From contig JAZARR010000197.1 of the NCBI GenBank assembly GCA_037389465.1, forward strand, positions 8,395,501-8,459,500: 64,000 nt of DNA. Direction: 5' to 3'. Below the pieces are notes generated by a model, which did no database searches, was not told where the DNA came from, and saw nothing but the letters and a program-made list of their open reading frames with translations. This document shows positions 51,767 to 63,613 of the stretch, piece after piece (the first letter of the stretch is position 1; every line of letters begins with the position of its first letter). The translations under genes were made by a program, and so were the position numbers. The stretch is from Baylisascaris procyonis. Its lineage: Eukaryota > Nematoda > Chromadorea > Rhabditida > Ascarididae.

Positions 51767-54700
51767 ATTAATATAACAAAAATAAAATAAAAAGTAGGAA
51801 ACAAACTTGGTAATATTCTAGTATCTCTACTATTACATATGTAATATCCTATTTTTTCATCAACTTTTTCTGTTTTATCAAGTTCCATGAGTGTGATTAT
51901 GCACATAATTACAGTATAAAGGCACTATTAGCCCCTTTTTAATTGCTAATTTAAAGCTTTAATCCAACCTAAAAGCTATGGATTCTTTTCTTTCCATATT
52001 TTTATGATTGGCTCAATATTTCTTATTCTATTTTTTCACTCTCTCTTATTTTTCTATCTTTCACCCTCTTTTTTTCTCTTTTCTTTCACCCTCTTTTTTC
52101 TCTTTTCTTTAGTTGATTCGACACTATCAACGATAATAACAACTTATTGCAGTAACAAAAAATTCCAACGAAAATTTCCATGTGGATAATTAATTGAGAT
52201 ATTATGTAAAAGTAGAAAAATTACTTCAATAAATAAATATTATAATATTTTCAGTTGTCCTAATTAATGAAAATAAAAATCACAGTAATAACTACGATTA
52301 TCATTCTAAATACTCATTAAATCTATGGCACACCTGTTTATAAATAGTAAAATTAACGAGCGATATACCCAATGATGATTGCACATTGTGGGTGGCGATG
52401 GTAATACATCTGTTTCCGGTTATTACGTGAGCACTCAAAAATTAAACGCTTTTCGCATAACAGATGGTCTATGAATAAATTTCATCTCATTTAATCCATA
52501 TGTAAGATTTAAGTGAAATAAGTGGAATTTGTCCGTAAAAATAAAATTTTTCGTTTTCTTTGACGAATGAATACCATTATCTTACTATTTTTTTTATTTT
52601 TTACTTTTCTTTTTCAACACTAATTAACATTTATAATTTTAGGTGGTATTTTTTTTTTCTAATTTTTATAATAAATAAAGCAATAAAAATAAAAGAATAA
52701 TATATGAAATTAAAGTGTTACATTGATAGAGTAGTCATTGTGGTGGTAAGAAATACTTTCATCGTTTCGAGAGACTACTAGGAAAATCTGGAATTACTAG
52801 GAAGATAGATGACAAATTTATTTTCGACAATAACTCAGGCCTTTTATCTATCTATTTTCTTATCACCTATCTGAAAATACTTTGAAAATAATTTTCCACA
52901 TATTTTTTTTTTTAAATGAAGTTATTGATGTAATTTCCATCATCTCATTATTTTATGTTGCAGTAATTGGGATATATTCTTTCATGAGGAATTGGTAAGA
53001 AGATATATCTCTCCCGCTCTCTCTGCATGTTATCAGCAAACCATGCATATCTTTTTAATCCCATCTTGCTTGAAAATCCTCTTCATAAATGATTTTTCGC
53101 ACATCGTATTACTCGAAATAAAACCTCCCACCGTATCATTCGAATTAAAACCTCACCCCTAATAGTCCCCTTGACATCATAGTACGTTAAAAGGAATGAA
53201 ATACCGTATATGTCTGTTGATATCGGTGAATAGTTGTTATTCCAATCTGGAATAGCGAAATTGTCATGAGCACTTTTCTCTGAGGGAAAATATTTTTCTT
53301 GAAAAAAAAAAAAAAAAGACATGAGAATTTCTAAAATTGAAAAATGCAAAAATTTCTGACTGATTTTCGCATCAATGAATCGGTGATATATTATTTATGT
53401 TATTAACCCTCACAGAAACATAATAGCAGAAATAATTTTTAACACTTAATACTCCTCATTTCCACTTTTCTATCTTTCTTTCTCTCTTGTTCTCATTCTC
53501 TTTTCCTCTCTTTTCTTATCTTTATCTTTCTTACATCCACCTTTTCTCCCATCTCATTTTTTTCCATCATTATTTTTAATAGAATTTTTTACATATTTAA
53601 AAAAAAAAAAGTTTTTCATCATAAAACGTCACATGTGATTAGATCTTCAAAAATTTGCATAAAGTCTATCATCAAATTTTTTTCTACAGAAATATTTTAT
53701 GATTTTAGTGAAAAAAAACGAAAAAAAAAATTTTTTTTTTTTTTGCTTGAATCGTATCGAACAACGGTGGGAATTTGTCATTACGCTAGCAATAGTTCAT
53801 TGAAGGTTGTAAACCACAAAGGCATGTGGTTCACTTCAAATGCAAATGATACAAGCGAATCGAATACCGTATTCGTTCAAATAGAACACCCGTTTTTGAA
53901 ATGAAGAGATTTATTTCAAAATAAGAGAGAAATGTGGATGTTTCACCTTTTATCGACTCCTTACTTTCAATCGGGTATCAAAAAATTGCGCATAAAATTC
54001 GAGCCTTGGAAATATTCATTGACATCTGAATAGAAAGCTAAAAAATTTTCGAAAAAAAAAAATAAAAAATCGGTCACCGTTGAATATTCTCATCGGAAGT
54101 TATAAACGATCCACGACGGCTAATTAATGCAAAATTATATATCTTGCATAACGTCAAGCATTCATAAATTGTGCACCTAATCGTTAAGAATTTTTACAAG
54201 AAAATATTGCAGTATGCGAGTACTTTAGATTTGAGCTAGCATATCATGCTCATTAAATTTATGCCCCAGAGGTAAAAATTCACCGGTCGTTTAAAGGGTT
54301 GACCAGATCTAAAATCACTTATGGATCGTATCGTAGATATTTCATAAATTTACTTCATATAGTTCACTTTTGAACTTGATATTTTCGAAATTTTCATTTC
54401 AAGTTGATTGAAAATTTTTTCTTCAGAAAAGAAATCATTTCGCTAGATAGAGAGCGGCTGTCAGCAAATCACTCGACGTTAGTGGAATAATTGTCTTCAC
54501 TATTCTCTTGTTTCTTAGTGCATCAACAGAATTGTCGCTGATATTTCATTGTGTATAATAGACAGCTGTCCTTTGCTGATTTATTAACATTCCAGCTATG
54601 ATGAAATTTACCATTCAAATTGACACGTTTAGCAAATGCGCCTATTGAAAAGGGTTTATATTTGAAATGAAAGAGTGCCTTTAAAAAAATTTTTTTCTCT

Positions 54701-56585
54701 AAATTTAAGAAGGAATTTAAAATCTTTAGACTGAGGTCAAGAATCAGAATCCAGTTACTTAGCTTGCTATTCATCTGATAATGATACTAATATTAATTAA
54801 CTGAGCTTATAGCGCTTGAAGTTGCAGCTGCTAATCAATCGTTCGATTGTGAATGCGTCTCCATCCCTTAATTTATTTACTCCCCAATATTCGAAATCAA
54901 TTTAAACTTCTGCAATGATTTTAATAGAGTATTGCTTCTATTTAAAGTGTTAATAATCCTATAATATTTCATTTTTATTATTTATTTATTGCTTGATATA
55001 TTTTATCAATAATCCATATTATTGGGGTTGAGTGAAAAAAAAGAAGAATGTAGTGAACGATGTCATTAATATGAACGTCACCCTATTCCATGTCAAATCA
55101 AATGTCATACTTTTATCAGTCTCTTTATAAAAAAACCTTTATTTTGTGGTGTTTTTTTTTTTTTGTATTATTAAAATCTAATTTACTTCAAGGATTTTAT
55201 TTATGTTAGCGAAAGAAAATTGTCACATTATTGTGAATAAACCTCAAAGATTATTAATTTCCTCAGATTTTACAAGGGTATTCATTTCGATGAGAAAATT
55301 AGCTCATCAATGAGGAGGTTATATTTGTTTAAAAATTTTCTCATGTTAAAGTACCATCTATTTTATATAAACGATAGATCATAAATATATGCAACCGTAA
55401 TGCTATATAACACATAATATTATGCACATACAGTAAGTGCATATGCCAATGTAGTGCGATCTGATGCTGTGAAATATTTATATGCATTGTTGTTCGAATT
55501 TCTTCGGTGATACGACGAAAAGAAGACTTGGATTAACTGAAGAAAGGTTTTTTTCTTTTTGAAAGTTCTCAAATTAGGTTTGTTTGAAGGACGGAGAGGG
55601 GGACTTTATTAAGGAAGATTTAGCCACAATTCACTGAAAATCCTTCTGGGAGTGAAAAGAAGAGCTGAGGTTATTGCTGCTTGTGTTCCATCTACATCAA
55701 ACATCATATCACTGAAATTCCAACCTAGAAGGGAATTCTTCATCGTATATACGATCCTTGAAATATTCCGATCCAAATTTCTATTGCATTAATTATTTTA
55801 TAACTCTATACATTAAATTATGAAATATATTAGAAAATTTTTCTTTTCATTAAAAACTTTTCATATTTCCGACAAAATAAATGAACTTTTTGGAATGAAT
55901 ACACGCATATACTAAGATTAATAAGTTAACTAGGGTGCTTAAAATGATCGTTTTGAACATTTTTCAAATAGTTTTTCAGATTTCGATTTATAAAAGTCAA
56001 CATTTGAGACTAAATTCTCCAAAAAAAGTGCTGCGGTCTCTAAGCGAAGCACATATAGTAAACAGACCGGAACCATTGGCCCTACGGGGCTGTCCTTATT
56101 TCTGAATTCTTTTGATGTTTTCCGCTTGCGACGAAAGGCTGGAGTTTTTTTATTCATTCGTAGGCGTAAAATTTTCCGCCGTTTCATGAAAATTACAGCT
56201 GTTTTGAAATTCATTCGAAATAAAAACTTCGATGAAAGAAAATTGAGGGAAAGATAAAGTTATGAGAAAAATTTTTAATGAAAATTTTGAATTTTCAGAA
56301 ATAAAAACTTTTCCACAAAGATCTTCGATTCAAACGAATAAAAACGTGAATAAATATTGCGTGCAAGCATTTTTTTTAAATGATGTCTGTTATTTGTAGA
56401 GACTTTTGGAAAAATTTAAAATACAGACGTACAACAAAACAATAATGAAAAACATGCTTAGTCGCTCTTTCTTATTGAGTTTTACTTTATTATCCACGAA
56501 GAAATTCGAATCCAATGCCGCGTTTGCCTATAGTTGACGATCCTTGAAATTGCATCCTCGTCTGACACTATTTATAGTAGCTTCC
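51767..56585. other. Gene-poor spacer
   Basis: T/A-rich, with pyrimidine-rich stretches at about 52025-52110 and 53455-53560. Reading frames are short and of low-complexity composition. I see nothing I can support as a gene. Confidence 0.5.
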
Positions 56586-56876
56586 CTAAATCTTTCTTGC
56601 TACTTTCTTCCTTTTCGCATCAAAAACGATTCTTATTCTTCTATCCTGGCTTCCTTCCTCTTCCTCCTCCCCTTGCTCCTTCACCTCTTTCATAATTAGT
56701 CTATTCGTCTCGTTGACTTTCGAATGGGTCGTTCGTGATGAGCATGAACAAAGGTGGTGGCAATTCTTTATATCGGCTGGCATAATAATTCATCAAAGCA
56801 TCTTACCGTATAGCGGTCGGCTGGTGTTTATCATCTGCAAGCGAATGCGCGGCAAGCGTCTTGTTGTGTTCGTCAT
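56586..56876 (-). CDS. Candidate short basic/acidic protein gene, unknown
   Basis: The minus-strand frame 56780-56586 (65 codons, starting MPADIKNCHHLCSCSS) ends with TAG after RKKVARKI and includes a Glu-rich run coded by a GA-rich tract. Just upstream another block, 56876-56807, reads MTNTTRRLPRIRLQMINTSR and ends at a strong donor, GTAAGA. A TTATTATGCCAG acceptor would join the two in phase (giving LYADIKN). That intron would be only 30 nt, shorter than normal nematode introns, so the join may be fortuitous. The opposite strand is open too (56713-56895). The region is GC-richer than its surroundings. Confidence 0.2.
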
Positions 56877-57078
56877 GCAGAATGCACTTATTTAACCAGT
56901 ATTTGTATCATTGCTTTCCTTCAATATCTACGCAAATTTCGCGCCCAAATTTCGCGCACTTAACTTATCATTTTTTATAAGAATTAAAATTTGCAAAATT
57001 CATTTAGGAAGATTTCATCGATTATAACGAATAGGTTTATCCATAAAAGAAATTAACGAATTCAAGCAAAAGTTGTGG

Positions 57079-57138
57079 AAAATTTTCAATAAAAATTTGC
57101 ATAAATTGAAAATTTTCAGTAAAAATTTGCATAAATTA
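57079..57138 (+). repeat. Tandem duplication, about 30 bp unit
   Basis: GAAAATTTTCAATAAAAATT followed by TGCATAAATT occurs twice in direct succession with one substitution. Confidence 0.85.
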
Positions 57139-58156
57139 TATTTAGATCTATGATCATAAGGTGCGTTGTGATGAGATCAAAGTTTTTATATGAAAATTTT
57201 GTGTAACAAATGAATCTGTGAAATTTTTTGATTTAGATAAAAGTGGCTGCACTAATATCCTCCCCCCCCCCCATCTAAGAAATGATCTAGGTTTGCTTGA
57301 CCTTTAATTTCCAACCTCCTATAGTTCGAAAAAATTTGATCCTAAAACATGATGACATATTATCGGTCAAAAATTGAAGGGTATGGACCACTAGATGCTA
57401 AGGATTAGATTACCTCAATAATCCCCAATTATTCTTTGGCAGTTCGACTTGTTTGATCCACAAGTGTCTAAAAAAACTTCAAAAACTACAAAAAAACTCG
57501 TTTGTTTGGAATAGGAAATAAGCTCATATCACTCTTTAAAGGAATCACAATAAGATGCAAGTAGCACATCAGGTACCGACGTCAAAGATCACCGTCACTA
57601 CCGATTTTGCATTGTTCTGATAAAATCTTGTCGTTTGAACTAGTCTAATGAAATATCTTGTTGCATAAAGAACTGAGGTCATTCATTGCATCGGAAGCTA
57701 AAAGAAGTGGAAAAAGAGAGGGAAGGGGAGAGGGTTTTGAAGAGATAACTCACCAGGTTGATACCACCCTTATGAAAACGCGATATTTTTGCAAGAAAAG
57801 ATCTCACTATTAATCTTTTAATTTTAAATACTCAAATTCATGCTTATTTTATTTTAAAATGTACAATCGAAATAAAATAGAAATTTCATGGCACTAAATG
57901 GGTTTATACTTCGAAAAAACAAGAAGAGAATATTTTAGTGAAAGCTTAAAATAGCTCTCTATGCATAACGATTGTATTTTGAGGCGGAAAATAGTTTCTT
58001 TCAAGAGTTATACGGTAGATTAGATTATAATAGTACTGTGCTTTGAATTGCAATGCTTTCATTGGTGACAGCCGTGTAAAAATAACAATAAATCCGAACT
58101 GAAGTTCAAATTCCACCACCATAGTTGTGCCCAATACTAATCTTTATGAATTGTTT

Positions 58157-58206
58157 TATGTATGTATGTGTATGTATGTGTATGTGTGTGTATGTATGTA
58201 TATGTT
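58157..58206 (+). repeat. (TATG/TGTG)n microsatellite
   Basis: Alternating TATG and TGTG units over about 50 bp. Confidence 0.9.
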
Positions 58207-58229
58207 TACGTGACAGTCGTTGTGTCTGT

Positions 58230-58500
58230 GAAACAAGCAAGTTGGCGCCAAAAAGTCCTAAGCACTTGGCGAATAGCCAACTCTGAGAGCAAAAAAAACG
58301 TGTGAGGGCAATGCAAAGATTTTTGGATCCAGGCAGCGTACAACACACACAGCAACTGAAGGAGGCGGAGTTGATATTTGGGGGCGGAGCGTTTTTGACC
58401 AGCCTCAAAGCGATGCGCGTTCGGGTGCGTCACACTGCTGCACGCATCGTGTTCCCCAATCGCTTGGGTACGTGTCTCTCGGTGTGTGATGTGGGGGGTT
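58230..58500. promoter_or_regulatory. GC-rich island with E2F-like and GC-box motifs
   Basis: About 270 bp much richer in G+C and CpG than the flanks. It contains TTGGCGCCAAAAAG at 58242-58255; read on the minus strand this is CTTTTTGGCGCC, which matches the E2F consensus TTTSSCGC. It also contains GGAGGCGGAG and GGGGGCGGAG, which resemble GC boxes. Open frames on both strands (100 codons on minus, 73 on plus) reflect low stop density. It lies 4.3 kb upstream of the CDK-inhibitor ATG. A regulatory role is inferred. Confidence 0.3.
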
Positions 58501-61282
58501 GTTCCATGTCTGTATATATGTAGGGCTTTTGTCAGGCGGCTGCCTCTTTTTTATTATTATTCACGTTTATTTTCACTATTATTCTTGAGGGAGTCTTTTT
58601 TTAATGTTTTCTTGATTAAAACTTTATATTCTAAATCAACTCCATTTAGTGCTCTAGACTTAAAAAATTGAGCATATCTACTCTTAGCACTTTGAACTTA
58701 TTCTTGAAGTTCGTTGTTGAAGTTTTTTGCCGATTCTGAACTCTATCCTCGAACCAAATATTTTATTCTTTGCACTAAATCAAGCTTATATCAAGCTCCT
58801 TTTCAACGAGAATTTCTTATGCTTTCCATTGGGAATTTCGAATAGAAGATGAGATAAACAAAAAAATTAAAGATGGCTCCCAAATCAATAAGAAATTGAA
58901 AATAAAATGGTGATTTTATTCATATTTCAGCGATACGATGCGCAAATAATGCGCGGAAATAAGTTTTCAAGCTTAAAATGCTCAAGTTTTGAAGCTTAAA
59001 ATGTTCGAATTTATTCACTTTTTCGATCATATTTGATCGCAAATTTTACCCTATACAATGAGGGAATAATTTTATTTTCTATCATTTTCTACTGTTTCAT
59101 TTTTTTTTTCATTCTATACGCTGCGATTTCATCTTTTTTCTTCCTGTATTGTTTAGTGTTTTCATTTGTTTCTGTCATACTTTTTTCGATAATATACTTA
59201 TAGATCATTTTCTCGTTGTGTGTGATCACATTTTTATGTGTGTTCATCATTGCTTGCCAATTGAGACGAAAAAAAGAGAGAACAATATCGCTTCTTCCAA
59301 AATATTTTTTCTATTGCGGACTATATCGTATTTAAACGATTCATAAAATCCGTACAATTATAATTGATATTTTTTTTTATTCAATGATGTGTTTTATTCG
59401 ATATTTTAACGTAAAATTTTTTGACCATTCTTTCTCATAATTCTTTTATGCGGTTGTTTACTATGACCATTCTACCAACAATCTAATTATATTTTTTGAA
59501 TGTCGAAAATTCAAATCGAATTTCCTCTGAAATTTGCTTATTCCCTATATATCTATTGGTTAGTATGTTGCCTAAAGTTCAATCGAAGAGAAGTTTTATT
59601 GGCAGCAAATAAGCGATCATAAAATCGGCACAATAATCCAGGTGTTATCTCATTTATGCATAATCGACTAATTGCTTATCGCATTAATGATGGTGGCTAT
59701 GAAATCAGTACCAACAGGTTGCGCCAGACGGCTGGTAGGTATGATACCTTTCCTTTCAATGGAGGTCAATATGCGTAATGAGTTAAACCTATTTTCCAAA
59801 TTTTCCAAATTGGGAGACGGGTTAAAATTTATGCCTAGTGTGAAAAACTATCAAAGACATAAGAGTAAACCAAAGTTTTGAAGTGACGACCACATATTGG
59901 CGGCGCATCTGTCATAGCACTTGTCTGAATACCTTTCTTCATAAATATTTTTTGCATCAATTCGTTTCTTTTTATCTACGAGTAAAATTCACTTTGCAAT
60001 CCTCTCTCATCTATTCTTCATTTTTCTCTATCACTTTTCGTTTCTCGAGTTTCATTTATTATTTGCAGTGTTGATTATTCGTATGCGTCGATTTGTTGGA
60101 AACTTGCCAAATGTACTTTTCCTTTACAATTCTTAAATATTTTTAGTTCAAAATATGCTTATTGTTTGATTGTTTTTTTCGAAAACATAGATTTCCTAAT
60201 ACAATGAATTTAGTATACTATCAGTGTTATATTGATAAAGTGCCGATAGTTTAAAAAGTGGGATTAAAAAAAAAGTTGTATAGGAATGAGTGTAGACGGG
60301 AGTAACGAGTTGTCATTGAGTGACAAGCGAAGAGTAGCCGCTAGGGCGGTCTGACCTTTAGATTGGCTCTCTCTTTGAGTATCCCAAAGCTATTTGCTAT
60401 TTGATTTCTGACTGACCACGAATCGGTGTGCCTCTTGCTGACCTTCGTCAATCCTTTTTATTATTGAATAGAATTGAGAGAGAACATCGAATGTGTAGTG
60501 GTCGACGCCCTTCAATCACCTCTCTTCAACTCTCATCATTTTCATTATATTTTCTCTTTTTTGCTTCTAAACACGATCCTGTTGACCTCTTGCACTCAAT
60601 TTTCACCTTTCTTAATAGATATTGCCGAAAATTCAAAAAAAAAAATCTTTTTTTGCATCATTTGTTCGAGAGAATGACATATTACAACCAAAGATATTAT
60701 CGATTTTTTTTTCGGTATTACGGTAGAATTTGATTGAATAAATTTATTCATTTTCTTGAAGTGGATAATTTTTTTTTAGTAAAATGGGACGTTCTTTTTT
60801 ATCAGTTTTTCAGTTTAATGTTAATTTTTACAAGAAATTTTATTTTTCAAAGAAAATTTCCATATTGAGATGAAATTTTTTTTCATTTCATGCACATAAA
60901 TATTTCTCGATGAAATGTTGTAAAGAATTCAAATCTCGAAAATTATAAAAATTTGATTTTTAAAAAATTTGAATTTTAAAAAATCTGAATTTAGAAACAT
61001 TCCAAGTGTATTTTCGCGAATTTCTCTTACTCCAACGAGGATAGAATTATTGAAAAAAAAAAAGTTCTGCACAAATGATAGAAATTATACATTGAATTGT
61101 TGTAATTTTAATAAAATGACGCATCAGTACGATTTGATTTTCTATAAATTTACATTTTTAGCCATCTTTTTTTTTTTGCAATGATCGCGTAATTATCTAA
61201 TTTTGCATATCTTCTTAGAGTCATTGAGAATATTTTATGTAAATTTGTTCCTCATCGCTACAAGGAATAGAAACAAGACCTT

Positions 61283-61403
61283 ATCTTAATACTGTCCTCC
61301 TCCCCACCCCCTCTATCTTAGTACTGTCCCTCCCCCACCCCCTCTATCTTAGTACTGTCCCCCTCCCCACCCCCTCTATCTTAGTACTGTCCCCCCCCCC
61401 CCC
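61283..61403 (+). repeat. C-rich 31-bp tandem array, four copies
   Basis: The unit is TACTGTCCCCCTCCCCACCC plus CCTCTATCTTAG, about 31-32 bp. The last copy runs into a 13-C stretch. The minus strand has repeated runs of four or five G (GGGGGTGGGGAGGGGG), so G-quadruplex formation is plausible there. It lies about 1.2 kb upstream of the CDK-inhibitor ATG. Confidence 0.9.
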
Positions 61404-61789
61404 GCTCCATCCCTCCTCTCACTCTCAAACCAACCAACCAATTGACGATTAGTTTTAACATGCTTTTGTGTTGAAAGATACTTGCAAATTAGCGAAATAT
61501 TCCAATATTATTTAAATTCCAATTCTTATTTGAAATTTAAATTCAATTTCGCGATAAGAATTTAGAAATTAAATTATAAAATAGATTTAAATTTGAAATG
61601 GTATTTATACGATCAATCCCTTAGGTGGTTTCGATGGGTTCTGTATTGATGTGGGCGGCGATGCTCGTTTATGTGGTTATCCGAAATCAATAAAGCATTC
61701 ACGTTGTCTATGATGCTGTGTGGCGTACGTTGTTGGGGTTGGCTATAGCCTTTCATCGTGTAGGCATCAATCCAGAATTATGCTCACTC

Positions 61790-61890
61790 GCTTCCTCTCT
61801 CTCCCCTCCTTTCATCTCTCCCTCCATCTCTCCCTCCCTCTTTCTTTCTTTCTTTCTCTCTCTGTCTCTTTGTCTCTCCCTCTCATGTGC
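61790..61890 (+). repeat. CT-rich low-complexity tract
   Basis: CTCTCCC and CTTT units over about 100 nt. The frames across it (Ser/Leu/Phe-rich on plus, Arg/Glu-rich on minus) are artefacts. Confidence 0.85.
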
Positions 61891-62494
61891 GTCGTTTCGA
61901 CATTGAAGCCAGTTTTTCACCTGTGTTGATTCAAACATCTGTATTTACTCTCGATTGTTTTTATGGTCAATAGAAATATTGACCTGTACTATAATTTACT
62001 TATATGTGGTAAACTTATTTGAATCGTTTGATGCTATACTATACCATTATTTATAAATTTTCGTTCTTTATTTAATATCGAAATGTTTTTTGATTGCTTA
62101 CAATATATTTTTGCGTTAATCTCTTCCTGAATTTTTTATTTATTTTTTTATTCTTCAGGCGTTGATTATCAAAAATGGTTGTTTCTCAGTGCTATTGATC
62201 AATTGCAAAATTTTTGAGAATCGATCCAAATTTTTTATAGAGAATTATGTTATTTAAATTTATTATTGAATTTATTTTTGAATGAATTCGATTTAAAATC
62301 CCAAGTAAAATTATTTCAGTTTAAATTACATTACCTTTGAAATAATTTTTCGATGTTTTTTCGCCACTCTTTAAAACATGTTTTTTTTTCTGTTCTCGAA
62401 ATTTAGTAAATTATAATATACTCGTAGTATTATGATGTAACTTTTTTGATACGTTTAAAAATGGCTTTAATAACTATAATTTGTATAAAAAATT

Positions 62495-62508
62495 GTTTTT
62501 TTTTTCAG
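62495..62508 (+). other. Splice or trans-splice acceptor before the CDK-inhibitor ATG
   Basis: A long T run ending TTTTTCAG, last base 62508, leaves a 48-nt 5' UTR before ATG 62557. No upstream coding exon is evident, so a spliced-leader acceptor is likely. A cis-spliced non-coding 5' exon further upstream cannot be excluded. Confidence 0.6.
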
Positions 62509-62556
62509 ACGAGCTTCTTCTGAGATTGTCTCTCGTAATCATTTACTGCCTTCGAA

Positions 62557-63433
62557 ATGGATGATGCTCTAGTTATTCTACCACCCGTTTCGAGCGTACC
62601 ACTTGATGATCCACCAACATCAACGCGTAAATCTGCACGTCGATGTTTATTTGGTCGCGCAGATATGAAACAAACCGATGCATGGCTTACTGAGCGATTA
62701 AATGAAATTCGTATTGAACAACAACGAAAGTGGGGATTCGATTTTCATACTGAATTACCATGTGCGTCGGCTACTTCCGATTTTGTTTTCAGAGCCGTTT
62801 CTGCATATTCGGTAAATTTGGAATCTTTTTTTTACTTATCTTTATTATTTCTATTTTTATTATTCGCTCATATTTAAATGACTTATTGCTTTGATAATTT
62901 TTTTTATTTGTTTATCTCTTGTTTATTGTTTATTTGTTTGTTTGTTTTCGGAGATGACGTCATCTTGATTTCCGACGATGCCTAGAAAAGCTTATATATA
63001 GTTTTTTTTTTTAAGAAATTTGGAGATTTCTATACGTCAAATACATAGCGAATTTTTTCGATGCGTTATAATTTAATTGTTTGAAATTATATTAATAGTG
63101 TGTCTAATTAATAATACAGTTTAAAAGTAATAATTCATGGGAAATTCACTCATTTGTATTACTTTCAGGTGCCACATTTCTATCGTCTTTCATATTATCC
63201 GAACGAATCAATGAATTCTTCGGATTCAGAAAATCGTTCACCGAGTGCCGATGATTCAGATTGCTCAATGGAGAGGTCTCCTCTTCAATCACCTCGCAAA
63301 TATCAATGCACTCCACTGAAGCAAACCAAACTTACCGGTAAGCAAACGATATATGTGTAAAAAGTATTGATGCAAGATTTTTTGTTTTGTAGATTTATTC
63401 GAGAGGAGGACAAATAAACAAATTGATATGTAG
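62557..63433 (+). CDS. cki: Cip/Kip-family cyclin-dependent kinase inhibitor (cki-like), three exons
   Basis: Exons are 62557-62811, 63169-63337 and 63393-63433 (donors GTAAAT and GTAAGC; acceptors TACTTTCAG and TTTTGTAG), giving 154 residues. The CDI domain spans about residues 26-91. It has the cyclin-binding motif RCLFG (29-33), QRKWGFDF (56-63), aligning with QRKWNFDF of p27, and VPHFYR (86-91), aligning with the LPEFYY segment that inserts in the CDK ATP pocket. Such proteins bind cyclin-CDK complexes in the nucleus and stop the cell cycle at G1 (established for the family). The C-terminal part is serine-rich, with SP sites at 109 and 122 and full CDK consensus sites SPRK (126-129) and TPLK (133-136), possible turnover signals. 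The end, QTKLTDLF (137-144) then ERR, resembles a PIP box or Cdt2 degron. If the last intron is retained, the protein ends GKQTIYV at 63360 instead. Whether it is the orthologue of cki-1 or cki-2 is not decidable here. Confidence 0.88.
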
Positions 63434-63555
63434 ATTTGGTTTAGTTGGCGTAAATTTCAGGATATTTGCTTCGAGGATGTTATTTCTTGTTGTTAATTTT
63501 AGCCATATATATATATATATATATATATTTGTTTATTTATTTATTTATTTATTTA

Positions 63556-63613
<58 letters not shown>

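Larger units (their letters stand above)
56877..62508. other. Upstream flank of the CDK-inhibitor gene
   Basis: No recognisable exon. It contains a tandem duplication (57079-57138), an 11-C run (57262-57272), a TATG/TGTG microsatellite (58157-58206), a GC-rich island (58230-58500), a C-rich 31-bp array (61283-61403), a second GC-richer patch with GTGGGCGG (about 61620-61760) and a CT-rich tract (about 61790-61890). It may hold regulatory sequence for the gene at 62557. Confidence 0.4.

Noticed and set aside
59672..59881. 69-codon plus-strand frame with fairly protein-like ends
   Set aside because: No splice, poly(A) or homology support.
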